Source: Lancefieldella sp. Marseille-Q7238
GTDB taxonomy: Bacteria; Actinomycetota; Coriobacteriia; Coriobacteriales; Atopobiaceae
Assembly: GCF_949152215.1 (NCBI RefSeq)
Contig: NZ_OX424407.1
Coordinates: forward strand, 62,001 to 126,000
Length of the DNA: 64,000 bases
Reading direction: 5' to 3'
Shown piece after piece: positions 1-9,088 of this stretch. Each line of letters opens with the position of its first letter. The first letter of the stretch is position 1. Below the pieces are notes generated by a model. That model did no database searches. It was not told the origin of the DNA and saw only the letters and a program-made list of their open reading frames with translations. Made by a program: the position numbers and the translations under genes.

Positions 1-24
1 TAGCGGCGTATGTAAGGAGTGGTT

Positions 25-1728
25 ATGTACGAGGGAGTCAACGCGTCTAATGGTATTGGTATCGGAAATGCCCAAGTAGCTGTTGCGCCGGATCTTTCCT
101 TTACGCCGCACCCTGTTGAGGATGCAGCCGCCGAGAAAGCCCGCTATGCTGAAGCTGTTGTCAAGTTTGTCGGACAGACAAACGCTCAGATTGAGCGCAT
201 GACCAAGACCGTCGGTCCAGAAGCCGCGGCAATTATGGGAGCTCACATTGAGTTTGCCGAAGACGAGGGCATTAAAGATATGGTTATAGGCGCGATTGAC
301 GGAGGAACCTGCGCGGAGCAGGCCGTCGTTGACGCCTATGATACGTACTACACCATGTTTTTAGGCATGGAGGACGAGCTCTTCCGTGAACGCGCAGCAG
401 ACGTAGCTGACGTCAAAACGGGGCTGCTCGCTGACCTTCTCGGCAAAGACGTTGTAGATCTTTCAACGCTGCCCGAGAACTCCGTCATCGTTTGCCATGA
501 GCTGACGCCTTCCATGACCGCTGACATTGACAAAGAGCATGTCTGCGGCATCATTACCGAAACAGGTGGCCGTACTTCTCACTCGGCGATTATCGCGCGC
601 GCTCTTGAGATTCCCGCGGTTCTGTCCGTTGCTGACATTACCAAAAAGGTAGCGACCGGTGCGACGATTATTGTTGACGGAACGCACGGTAAGGTCATCT
701 ATCATCCCTCCGACGCTGAACTTGCCGATTACACCGCTCAGGCAGAGGCATATGCTGCGGAAAAGGCCGCTCTTGAAGCATTTCGTGGTAAAGATACCGT
801 AACGGCCGACGGTAAGAAGGTTCTCCTTGTTGCCAATATCGGTAATCCCGATGATGCGAACAGCGCTATTGAAGCTGACGCTGAAGGTGTAGGTCTCTTC
901 CGTTCAGAGTTTCTGTTCATGGATGCCAAGGAGCTTCCGTCTGAAGAAGAGCAGTTCGTCGCCTACCAAAAGGTGGCTCTTCGTATGAAAGACAAGCCTG
1001 TCATCATCCGTACGCTTGATGTTGGTGGCGATAAGGACATCCCGTACCTCAATATGCAAAAGGAAGAGAACCCCTTTATGGGATTCCGCGCCATTCGCTA
1101 CTGCCTTAACAATCCGGAGCAGTATAGGGTTCAGCTGACGGCGCTGCTGCGCGCTTCTGCGTTCGGTGATATTAAAATTATGTTGCCGCTTGTGACTACC
1201 GTCGAGGAAGTTCGACAGGCAAAGGCTCTCGTTGAGGAGTGCAAGCACGATCTTGATGAGCGTGGTATTGCATACAACAAGGATATCGAAGTCGGAACCA
1301 TGATTGAGACCCCTGCTGCCTCTCTCATTGCTGACAAGCTGGCTCAAGAATGCGACTTTTTCTCTATCGGCACCAACGATCTTATCGGCTATACCATGTG
1401 CTCAGACCGAGGCAACGATCGCGTCGCCTATCTCTATGAGGTCTATCAGCCGGCAGTTCTTCGCTCGCTGAAGCGCGTTATTGAAGAGGGCAACAAAGCC
1501 GGTATTATGGTTGGTATGTGCGGTGAGGCCGCGGCCGATCCGTTGCTCATTCCGATTCTGATTTCCTTTGGCCTGGGTGAGTTCTCAGTGTCGGCTCCTT
1601 CCGTCCTCCGCACGCGCAAGACGCTTGCGGCGTGGAGCAAAGCAGAGGCTGATAATTTAACAAATCGTGCTCTTGAACTCGACACTTCGGCTGAAGTGCG
1701 CACGCTCCTTGAGGCTGAAGCTCGCTAG
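25..1728 (+). CDS. ptsI: PTS enzyme I (phosphoenolpyruvate-protein phosphotransferase)
   Basis: Cytoplasmic enzyme that takes phosphate from PEP onto a histidine and passes it to HPr, the first step of all PTS sugar uptake. The phosphohistidine motif GGRTSHSAI is present with His at about residue 186; the PEP-binding C-terminal barrel shows GTMIETPAA and the catalytic-cysteine motif MCGEAA. The product is 567 aa, normal for the family. ATG at 25 was chosen over the in-frame GTG at 19 because AAGGAG (14-19) lies 5 nt upstream of 25 and overlaps the GTG. The few bases before it may be the end of ptsH, but too little is visible to say. Confidence 0.96.
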   Translation: MYEGVNASNGIGIGNAQVAVAPDLSFTPHPVEDAAAEKARYAEAVVKFVGQTNAQIERMTKTVGPEAAAIMGAHIEFAEDEGIKDMVIGAIDGGTCAEQAVVDAYDTYYTMFLGMEDELFRERAADVADVKTGLLADLLGKDVVDLSTLPENSVIVCHELTPSMTADIDKEHVCGIITETGGRTSHSAIIARALEIPAVLSVADITKKVATGATIIVDGTHGKVIYHPSDAELADYTAQAEAYAAEKAALEAFRGKDTVTADGKKVLLVANIGNPDDANSAIEADAEGVGLFRSEFLFMDAKELPSEEEQFVAYQKVALRMKDKPVIIRTLDVGGDKDIPYLNMQKEENPFMGFRAIRYCLNNPEQYRVQLTALLRASAFGDIKIMLPLVTTVEEVRQAKALVEECKHDLDERGIAYNKDIEVGTMIETPAASLIADKLAQECDFFSIGTNDLIGYTMCSDRGNDRVAYLYEVYQPAVLRSLKRVIEEGNKAGIMVGMCGEAAADPLLIPILISFGLGEFSVSAPSVLRTRKTLAAWSKAEADNLTNRALELDTSAEVRTLLEAEAR

Positions 1729-1751
1729 CTGCTGCCCGTATGCTTTATGTA

Positions 1752-1785
1752 AGCCTTGGCTGCTTTGCGGCAGTCAAGGCTTTTT
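1752..1785 (+). terminator. Rho-independent terminator after ptsI
   Basis: A 12-bp stem (AGCCTTGGCTGC paired with GCAGTCAAGGCT, one G-U pair) closes a 6-nt loop and is followed by TTTTTG. It lies about 25 nt after the ptsI stop and insulates it from the converging lipid kinase gene. Confidence 0.9.
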
Positions 1786-1851
1786 GTTACAAAACGACGA
1801 CTTTCTCGCGTAACACCTTTTTACGTACTTGTGACAGATTTGAGCCGCGAC

Positions 1852-2781
1852 TTACGGCATGACAACGCGTAGCGCTCGCGGCAATACCTGTACCTCGTAG
1901 GTGTCGGCATAAGGGAGCTCTTCTCCATCGACCTGCACGGGAACAGGCTCCGCAAACGTTACTACAGCTCTGTCGATATGGCGCTGCTCAATGATGTTTG
2001 AATTGACGTGCCGCCCTTTTTTGGCCAACAGAAAAAGAGACAGCAGGCGGGGAATTCCGGGAACCTTTGAGTTGTAACAGACCGTCAATCTGCCATCGGT
2101 TGGCGAGGCCATCGGACATATCTTAAAGCCGCCGCCGTACGTCGGACCAACCTGAAACGCCAGTATAAGTTCTCGAAGTTCGAAGGGCTTCTCGCCATCA
2201 AACGAAACGGAGCATGCGTATCCTTTCGACCCTGCGGAAAGTATTTTGAGGCCGGAGGTAAAGAAGAGCGTTTCGCCTTCCTGGCTGGTGTCATGAGCGC
2301 GGCGGGCGGTCGTATCAAGCGCGATGGCTGCGTCCAGGCCAAACGAAAGCGTTTCTGTAAAATATTCCCCATTAACAAAACCCAGCTCAATGGGGAGTAT
2401 GTGACCGCGTACGAGCTGTGCCAGAGCGGCTTCTACATCGTTGATTTTCATGCCGAGCGTGCGGGCGTAATCATTACCTGAACCCATGGGAATAATGCCG
2501 AGCGCCGGCCGCTTGTCGGGAGCAATCTTCATGAGGCCATTGACTACTTCGTGAATTACTCCGTCGCCTCCGAGCGCCAGTACGGTATCGAAATGCTCAG
2601 AGGAGGAAGCAAGAGGGACCGCGTCACCCATGTCAGCGGTGAAGCGGATTTCATAGCCGTTTGTCGCGGAGGCGTAACTCTCCAGGAAGTGGCGGGCAAA
2701 TTCAGCGCCTGCTGCTCCTTTACCACTGTGAGCTGCAGGATTAGCAATGACCAGCGTGTGGCCAAGCGGGGAGTGTGCCAT
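1852..2781 (-). CDS. Diacylglycerol kinase / YegS-like lipid kinase
   Basis: 309-aa soluble kinase of the DAGK catalytic family, expected to phosphorylate diacylglycerol or a related lipid with ATP. Visible motifs are the N-terminal NPAAHSGKG nucleotide loop (about residue 14), ALGGDGVIHEVVNG (the GGDGT-like signature) and PMGSGNDYAR. The start was set at ATG 2781 (MAHSPLG) because AAGGAG lies 4 nt upstream; a longer reading would begin nine codons earlier without a ribosome site. It could recycle diacylglycerol from envelope polymer synthesis, but the substrate cannot be told from sequence. Divergent from the export permease next door. Confidence 0.88.
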   Translation of the reverse strand: MAHSPLGHTLVIANPAAHSGKGAAGAEFARHFLESYASATNGYEIRFTADMGDAVPLASSSEHFDTVLALGGDGVIHEVVNGLMKIAPDKRPALGIIPMGSGNDYARTLGMKINDVEAALAQLVRGHILPIELGFVNGEYFTETLSFGLDAAIALDTTARRAHDTSQEGETLFFTSGLKILSAGSKGYACSVSFDGEKPFELRELILAFQVGPTYGGGFKICPMASPTDGRLTVCYNSKVPGIPRLLSLFLLAKKGRHVNSNIIEQRHIDRAVVTFAEPVPVQVDGEELPYADTYEVQVLPRALRVVMP

Positions 2782-2887
2782 GAGACTCCTTGGATAGATT
2801 TCTCGCATACTCTCTTAGTTTAGCTGCATATGCTTTCCTGTGCTACGATTATTCGGCAAACAATCGGTTTGGGAAAGGGATGCCGCA

Positions 2888-3727
2888 GTGGCTGAATCTT
2901 CAAAAAGTGCCGAGAAGGACGTCAAAAGTAGCATTGATGGACGCAATGCCTGGTATCCGGCAAAGCAGCGCGATCAGTTCATTTTGCGTCAGCTTGTGAG
3001 CAAGGACTTCAAACTGAAATACCGCCGCAGTGTGCTGGGTGTGGTGTGGTCGGTTTTGAATCCGCTTTTGATGATGATTGTTATGGCGGTAGTCTTCTCT
3101 ACATTTTTGGGTAATCGAGCGGCAGATGTGGTTAACTATCCGCTCTATCTTATTTTGGGAAATACGGCATTTCAGCTGATGAGTGATGCCACCACGATGG
3201 GCATGCGCTCAATCATCGACGCTTCCAGTCTTCTTAAAAAGGTGCGCATTAATCGCCTTGTCTTCCCCGTGCAAAAGGTGCTTTTTGCTGTGGTAAACTA
3301 TGCGTTCTCGCTTATTGCCGTTGCGGTGGTTATGGTAGTCTTTCAAATACCGCTTACGGCGTATGCACTGCTTATGCCTGTGGCGCTGCTGCTTTTAGCG
3401 CTGTTTTGTGTGGGAGTTTCGCTTTTGCTCTCCGCGCTAGCAGTCTTTTTCCGCGACATTATTCACCTGTGGAGCGTAGTTGTGACCGCATGGATGTATG
3501 GCACACCGCTCTTTTACTCGGTAAATATCATGTCTCCCTGGATGTTGCAGGTCGAGCGCTTCAACCCTATGTATCATTATGTCACCTTCATCCGGGATTG
3601 CCTGTTGTTCCAGCAGCTGCCTTCCCGCGGCACCGTCATGGGTTGCGTGGTAGCCGCCTTTGCTGCGCTTATTGTGGGGTATGCGGTGTTTCGCCATCTC
3701 GAGAAGCGCTTCATATTGTTCATTTAA
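2888..3727 (+). CDS. ABC-2 type polysaccharide export permease (Wzm/TagG-like)
   Basis: 279-aa integral membrane protein with about six hydrophobic segments and the family start RDQFILRQLVSKDFKLKYRRS followed by a Trp-Ser-Val-Leu-Asn-Pro motif, typical of Wzm/TagG/RfbA permeases that export lipid-linked polysaccharide or teichoic acid with a Wzt/TagH ATPase. GTG at 2888 is preferred (AAAGGGA about 7 nt upstream); an upstream in-frame ATG at 2840 lacks a ribosome site and would add a non-family leader. No ATPase gene adjoins it. The only Wzt-type ATPase in the window is at 61951-63054, about 58 kb away, so the two may be separated halves of one exporter. Confidence 0.88.
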   Translation: MAESSKSAEKDVKSSIDGRNAWYPAKQRDQFILRQLVSKDFKLKYRRSVLGVVWSVLNPLLMMIVMAVVFSTFLGNRAADVVNYPLYLILGNTAFQLMSDATTMGMRSIIDASSLLKKVRINRLVFPVQKVLFAVVNYAFSLIAVAVVMVVFQIPLTAYALLMPVALLLLALFCVGVSLLLSALAVFFRDIIHLWSVVVTAWMYGTPLFYSVNIMSPWMLQVERFNPMYHYVTFIRDCLLFQQLPSRGTVMGCVVAAFAALIVGYAVFRHLEKRFILFI

Positions 3728-3849
3728 GGGCGTTTTGTGTAATGGTATCGGCTTATGTAGGGGCGCTAGTCGTTAGTAACGCTTCTTGCCATAAGCGTTG
3801 TGCCATAAGCGCTAACTACAGCTTAAAGCGTGTGATATGAAAGAAAAAA

Positions 3850-3925
3850 TGGAGCGGCGGACGGGACTCGAACCCGCAACAGTCAGCTTGGAAGGCTGAT
3901 GCTCTACCAATTGAACTACCGCCGC
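3850..3925 (-). tRNA. tRNA-Gly (anticodon TCC)
   Basis: Read on the minus strand, a 7-bp acceptor stem GCGGCGG/CCGCCGC, an anticodon loop CTTCCAA with anticodon TCC, a GGTTCGAGTCC T-loop and an encoded 3' CCA give a complete cloverleaf. It lies 22 nt downstream of tRNA-Pro on the same strand, probably one transcript. Confidence 0.95.
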
Positions 3926-3947
3926 ATAGAGCAAAACGTACAAAAGC

Positions 3948-4024
3948 TGGTCGGGGTGACTGGATTCGAACCAGCGACCCACTGCTCCCAAAGCAGTTGC
4001 GCTACCAAGCTGCGCTACACCCCG
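3948..4024 (-). tRNA. tRNA-Pro (anticodon TGG)
   Basis: Minus-strand cloverleaf with acceptor CGGGGTG/CACCCCG, anticodon loop TTTGGGA (anticodon TGG), T-loop GGTTCGAATCC and encoded CCA. It would be transcribed before tRNA-Gly. Confidence 0.95.
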
Positions 4025-4043
4025 AGCCGAAAGAAAAGTATAG

Positions 4044-5516
<1,473 letters not shown>

Positions 5517-5549
5517 ACGTTCGTTGGTGTTCTGAAAGCGTGCGATGAA

Positions 5550-6158
5550 TTATTTTGATACGTAAGGATTTCCTGCAATGGAAAACCTCCTGAGCGCATC
5601 GGCGTTTTTACTGATGCCGATGCGCGGCGTTGCGAGAATGTGCTCGTTGGCATAAAGGGGACCGACAGAGAGCACAAGGGGAGCGTTATGAAGATCATGA
5701 CCGTAGAGTGCGCAATCAATGCTGAGAGCAGCGCAAACCTTGCCAGGACCATTGGTGAGATTGCGGTCACGTAAGAAATGTTTATGGACTTTCTTGCTTT
5801 CACGAAGTGCGCGCATTACATCAATTCCTGAGATCGGCTCAACAGCGCGGATAAGGACACCGGCACCGTGAGCGTTGTTGCCACAGACTACATTGCAGCA
5901 GAAATGCATGCCGTATGAAAGATAGACGTAGAGATGGCCGGCTGGTCCGTACATAGCGGCGTTACGCTCGGTTTTGCCGCCAAAGGCGTGGCTGGCGGGG
6001 TCACTCTCATCATAGGCTTCGGTTTCAACAATACGCGCGACCAGCACGTGTTTCTCGCCAGCATAGGTGACAGTGCGTGTAAATAGACAACCGAGCAATC
6101 TTTGCGCGACGTCATCAGCTGGGCCATCCAGAAAGTCGGGAAACATGAATACCGCCAA
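5550..6158 (-). CDS. 3-methyladenine DNA glycosylase (AAG/MPG type)
   Basis: About 200-aa base-excision repair enzyme removing alkylated purines. Family landmarks are LLGCLFTRT near the start, ARIVETEAY (the catalytic glutamate segment), DPASHAFGGKTERNAAMYGPAGHLYVYLSYG shown here only as landmarks (D-P-A-S-H, then YVYLSYGMHFC), and LIRAVEPI. The start is uncertain: TTG at 6158 or ATG at 6146 (MFPDFLDG); neither has a good ribosome site. The left repeat of the mobile element lies 87 bp upstream of its start, so the element may have replaced or altered its promoter. Confidence 0.9.
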   Translation of the reverse strand: MAVFMFPDFLDGPADDVAQRLLGCLFTRTVTYAGEKHVLVARIVETEAYDESDPASHAFGGKTERNAAMYGPAGHLYVYLSYGMHFCCNVVCGNNAHGAGVLIRAVEPISGIDVMRALRESKKVHKHFLRDRNLTNGPGKVCAALSIDCALYGHDLHNAPLVLSVGPLYANEHILATPRIGISKNADALRRFSIAGNPYVSK

Positions 6159-6244
6159 ACAAGAGATGTATCGTTTGCTGACATTCTAGAGCGTTTTGCT
6201 TTTTTGATAAAACTGAGAAGCTTAGGGGCGTGCTGAGAATAGTG

Positions 6245-6260
6245 AAAAATCAAGCGGTTT
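6245..6260. repeat. Left direct repeat of the conjugative element (candidate attL)
   Basis: The 16-mer AAAAATCAAGCGGTTT occurs here and again, perfectly, at 23442-23457. The two copies bracket the A+T-rich accessory block and nothing else. This is the pattern expected of att core sites left by site-specific integration. Confidence 0.75.
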
Positions 6261-6310
6261 GAAAAATTAAAAATGAAGTGATGCAGTTTATTTTCAAAAA
6301 TGTTAACACA

Positions 6311-7405
6311 TTACCCAGTTGCATACAATTGAGGAACTTCTTGAAAAGATGATATTTTTGTTACGCCGTAGACACTTCTATAATCTGCGCTAAAGGCTTC
6401 CAAAGCGCTTTGGAAGCCTAATATTCGTCTTGGTAGGGAATTAACCCACGAGATAAATTTTACGGCTTCTTCTGGCTTTATAGAGCCAAGGTTTGAACTC
6501 TTTTTAAAGCCTGCTCTACGTAGAAGGCCGTTACAATTTTCGTTACTTCCTCTTTCTGAACTGCAATAAGGATGAGCATAGTAGATATGGGTTCTCTTTT
6601 CATCTTTAAGACAGGATCTTTCCATACTTTCCCAGTCGGAAAATTCACTTCCATTATCAAAAGTGATTGTTTTGAATACATTACTAAAGGTTTCTCCAAA
6701 ATACCTTTCAAGTGCATCAAGGCAATGGGGAGTCTCATATTTCTTTCTTGAGTTAACACGCATAGCAATAACATATCGTGTTTTACGCTCAAGAAGGGTT
6801 AGATAGGAAACTTTTGTGTTGGAGGATCCAACAATAAGATCTCCCTCCCAATGTCCCCATTCCTTTCTATCAAGAACCTTTTTCGGACGCTCTTCAATAG
6901 ACTTGCCACGTAAGTTGCGATGAGACTGTCTATATCTTCTCGCTGCTCGTCTTTTCTGTGATCCACGTCTCGGAAGATCATCTTCGTTGATTGAGAGAAC
7001 GCCATTTTTAATATAGGAATATAGTGTTGGAACGCTTACTATTGTCGAAATGAGTTTCTTTCTTTTAGCGTAGCCTAGTGCAGCTGCTGGAGACCAGTGA
7101 TTGTTTTTGATTAAGGTCTCGAGTTGGTGAGCAGAGGCCATATCTTTTCCTATTTTTAGAGCGCATCCTTTTGCACTTGATCTTCGAATAGACATCATTT
7201 GAGCATAGTCGGCTTTATAAACAAGATTTATTGTGAGAAATCGGCTATCTATTTGCTCACAGCTTCCGCGTGCTATTTCTCTTTGTATTGTGCAACGAGC
7301 GCGGCCGAGTTTACGTGCTATTCCTGAAATAGTATTACCGTCAGCTAATTCAACTTCGATAACGAATCTTTCAAGCTCATTAAGATACTTACCCGCTCTT
7401 GTCAT
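6311..7405 (-). CDS. IS30-family transposase
   Basis: 364-aa DDE transposase. The N-terminus has the IS30 helix-turn-helix (NTISGIARKLGRARCTIQRE). The catalytic core shows HWEGDLIVG (first Asp), TFDNGSEF (second Asp) and a Glu in SSERGSNENCNG, the expected D-D-E with IS30 spacing. ATG 7405 was chosen for its AAGGAGG ribosome site; the frame is open 16 codons further to the terminal repeat. It appears intact. It is the only DNA-mobility enzyme in the conjugative element besides the relaxase, so it may be a passenger or the element's own transposase. Confidence 0.93.
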   Translation of the reverse strand: MTRAGKYLNELERFVIEVELADGNTISGIARKLGRARCTIQREIARGSCEQIDSRFLTINLVYKADYAQMMSIRRSSAKGCALKIGKDMASAHQLETLIKNNHWSPAAALGYAKRKKLISTIVSVPTLYSYIKNGVLSINEDDLPRRGSQKRRAARRYRQSHRNLRGKSIEERPKKVLDRKEWGHWEGDLIVGSSNTKVSYLTLLERKTRYVIAMRVNSRKKYETPHCLDALERYFGETFSNVFKTITFDNGSEFSDWESMERSCLKDEKRTHIYYAHPYCSSERGSNENCNGLLRRAGFKKSSNLGSIKPEEAVKFISWVNSLPRRILGFQSALEAFSADYRSVYGVTKISSFQEVPQLYATG

Positions 7406-7453
7406 GCAATCCTCCTTATATAATGAAAGGTAGTAAAGACTTATGGTATGCAA
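6319..7453 (-). mobile_element. IS30-family insertion sequence (ends approximate)
   Basis: A single DDE transposase gene is flanked by short inverted termini: TTGCATACAAT at 6319 and, on the other strand from 7453, TTGCATACCAT (10 of 11 matching). About 1.13 kb fits the family. The left terminus overlaps the last transposase codons and no target duplication is obvious, so the true ends may differ by a few tens of bases. Confidence 0.6.
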
Positions 7454-7465
7454 TAAGGAGAAACT

Positions 7466-7741
7466 ATGTCTAAAAGCAGCAATCCTAAAAGAGACCTTAG
7501 AATCTTTATTTCATTTGCTCTTTATTTACTTGGGATAGCATCGTTTTTTATCTTTTTGGAGCTAGAGAGACAAAGCGGTTTTGGGATCATAACATGGAAA
7601 ATGCCCGATGGAAGCATTGGTGGAATAGAACTAACAGTAACTCTTGCTTTTTGTATAACTGTGATTTCTTTAGTTGTGTTTCTTGTGAGTATGTTTCAGG
7701 AATGGCGATCAGGTGTGTTCAAGAAAACGAATTGGTCTTAG
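7466..7741 (+). CDS. Small membrane protein of unknown function
   Basis: 91 aa with two clear hydrophobic segments (about residues 11-31 and 55-75) joined by a polar loop, and a charged cytosolic tail. AAGGAG at 7454-7459 supports ATG 7466. Not recognised. It lies directly beside the IS30 element at the left end of the conjugative element and is A+T-rich like its neighbours. It could be an exclusion or accessory membrane protein, but nothing in the sequence decides this. Confidence 0.65.
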   Translation: MSKSSNPKRDLRIFISFALYLLGIASFFIFLELERQSGFGIITWKMPDGSIGGIELTVTLAFCITVISLVVFLVSMFQEWRSGVFKKTNWS

Positions 7742-7800
7742 TCACATTTATGAATGGATTACAACATAGGAATTGTCTTAACTGCAATACGGAGTAATAC

Positions 7801-8172
7801 ATGAAATCTAAGACTTTTAGACTTGAAGAAACAAGTATTGAACAGTTGAAAGAGATTGTAGTAACGCAACAAATTACTCAATCAGATGCAATACGTTTTG
7901 CAATACAAAAAGGATATGATGCAATACAAAATGAAATACAAGAAAAAGATACATATATAACCCAGAAGTGTTATCAAGATGTTGATTGGCAAGCTTTGTA
8001 TTTTGATGAAAAAGAGAAAAATGAGAAACTAGCCAACAAGCTTCTTGAGGTTACTGACAAAGTTACGGATAGTCTTAAGGCATCGCAGATATTACAAGCT
8101 ATGGATAAACCGGCAATTGAAGATTCTATACAAAAAAGAGAGCACATTTGGTGGCAATTCTGGAAACATTGA
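7801..8172 (+). CDS. Ribbon-helix-helix-like small protein
   Basis: 123 aa. Residues 1-40 (KTFRLEETSIEQLKEI followed by a helix reading SDAIRFAIQKGYD) look like a ribbon-helix-helix DNA-binding domain of the CopG/MetJ class; the rest is charged and helical, ending WWQFWKH. GGAG lies 8 nt before ATG 7801. Just downstream is a large imperfect palindrome (8210-8283) and further inverted repeats, so a role as a regulator or accessory protein of the element's origin region is plausible but inferred. Confidence 0.6.
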   Translation: MKSKTFRLEETSIEQLKEIVVTQQITQSDAIRFAIQKGYDAIQNEIQEKDTYITQKCYQDVDWQALYFDEKEKNEKLANKLLEVTDKVTDSLKASQILQAMDKPAIEDSIQKREHIWWQFWKH

Positions 8173-8209
8173 GCTTACAGTAAATTCAAAAATGATAAAG
8201 TATGAGGTT

Positions 8210-8283
8210 TTAAGTTTCCAACAGTGAACCGTGTGCTACGAGCTTGTGTGATGGCTCTACGCACACGACTATTGAAAACTTAA
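8210..8283. repeat. Long imperfect palindrome downstream of the RHH-like gene
   Basis: The left arm starts TTAAGTTTCCAACAGT and continues through CGTGTGC to GAGC; the right arm, read in reverse complement, starts TTAAGTTTTCAATAGT and continues through CGTGTGC to GAGC, with a 10-nt loop at 8244-8253. It has no U-tract, so it is not a simple terminator. It could fold as single-stranded DNA (a lagging-strand or single-strand origin) or as a structured RNA. Confidence 0.6.
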
Positions 8284-8342
8284 GATTTAGAAATGCAGAC
8301 TGCATCATCAGAGAAGATGTTGAAAACACATCATAGGGCTAC

Positions 8343-8530
8343 ACTACATCAGTGTGTATACAAATTTGGATGTAGTAGCAAGTATCGTACTTTGTATACA
8401 CAACTTCGTTTTGTGTATACAAAGTACACTTGTCCAGGAAGTTAAAAGCGACTTCCTTCCTCCTCGTAATATCTCGTCGAAAACAGTTCTTCGCCTTTTG
8501 GCTCATTCTGTTTTGCGGGGGAGGCCCCGC
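8343..8530. other. Candidate oriT / origin region of the conjugative element
   Basis: This non-coding stretch just upstream of mobC and the relaxase gene carries successive inverted repeats: ACTACATC/GATGTAGT (8343-8350, 8369-8376); a perfect 17-bp repeat GTACTTTGTATACACAA (8387-8403) with its complement at 8411-8427 around a 7-nt spacer; AGGAAGT/ACTTCCT (8436-8457); AAAACAG/CTGTTTT (8480-8514) and GCGGGG/CCCCGC (8515-8530). TGTGTATACAAA recurs at 8353-8364. Position and structure match oriT regions of MobC/MOBP systems; the nick site cannot be placed. The region 8173-8624 holds no gene. Confidence 0.6.
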
Positions 8531-8624
8531 GCCCCTAAAGCTGTGATAAGCTTCAATCAAACCGAATAAAGCAAGGTTTGACAACTCCACATCAGTCGAA
8601 CCGATATCAAGAGAAAGGCCAACT

Positions 8625-9086
8625 ATGACCTCTAGGAAAAAAGCGGTAAGGCACAGTAATCTACATGTCCGTCTTACTGCGTCTGAAAAAGAAGCGATTA
8701 TTATAAAGGCATCAGACTATGGAATGTCAGCTTCATCTTATATGAGATTTCTTGCGCAACTGCCAATATCTTTATTAGGCACTTCTGATGACAAAGATGC
8801 GACTATTGTGATTGATTCGACTACCTGGAAAAAACTTCTGATTGAATCGAGGCGTTGGGGATCAAATTACAATCAAGGAGTTAGAGCACTCAACGTTATT
8901 GGAGCGCGGTATGGAAATCCTCCAAGAGATGCTAAAAGAGCGGAAGAAGTTGTTCGATATGCCGCAGAGGCGCTTCAGTATTTAAAAAATGCCAAAGAGG
9001 GTATGGAGGAGCTTTTAAAGATAGTAGAAAAGCTTGAAGATAGAGTACTTTTGAAAGCTGATTTACCTGACTCGAGACAAAAATAA
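8625..9086 (+). CDS. mobC: MobC-like relaxosome accessory protein
   Basis: 153 aa. The N-terminus (LHVRLTASEKEAI, then MSASSYMR) is a ribbon-helix-helix type DNA-binding unit and the centre contains NYNQGVRALN, both typical of MobC proteins that bind oriT and load the relaxase. GAAAGG precedes ATG 8625. The gene ends 2 nt before the relaxase gene, and the two are surely co-expressed. The inverted repeats immediately upstream are its likely binding sites (inferred). Confidence 0.82.
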   Translation: MTSRKKAVRHSNLHVRLTASEKEAIIIKASDYGMSASSYMRFLAQLPISLLGTSDDKDATIVIDSTTWKKLLIESRRWGSNYNQGVRALNVIGARYGNPPRDAKRAEEVVRYAAEALQYLKNAKEGMEELLKIVEKLEDRVLLKADLPDSRQK

Positions 9087-9088
9087 TT

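Noticed and set aside
3787-3811. Direct repeat TGCCATAAGCG (two copies, 3 nt apart) before tRNA-Gly
   Set aside because: Short, on the 3' side of the tRNA genes, and without matching sequence elsewhere in the window; no function can be supported.
6245-6260. dif-like site used by XerCD
   Set aside because: The 16-bp repeat lacks the paired XerC/XerD arms of dif and has no similarity to actinobacterial dif as I know it.
8343-8540. CRISPR array in the repeat-rich intergenic region
   Set aside because: The repeats are inverted, differ from one another and have no regular spacers; no cas genes nearby (VapD shares only the Cas2 fold).
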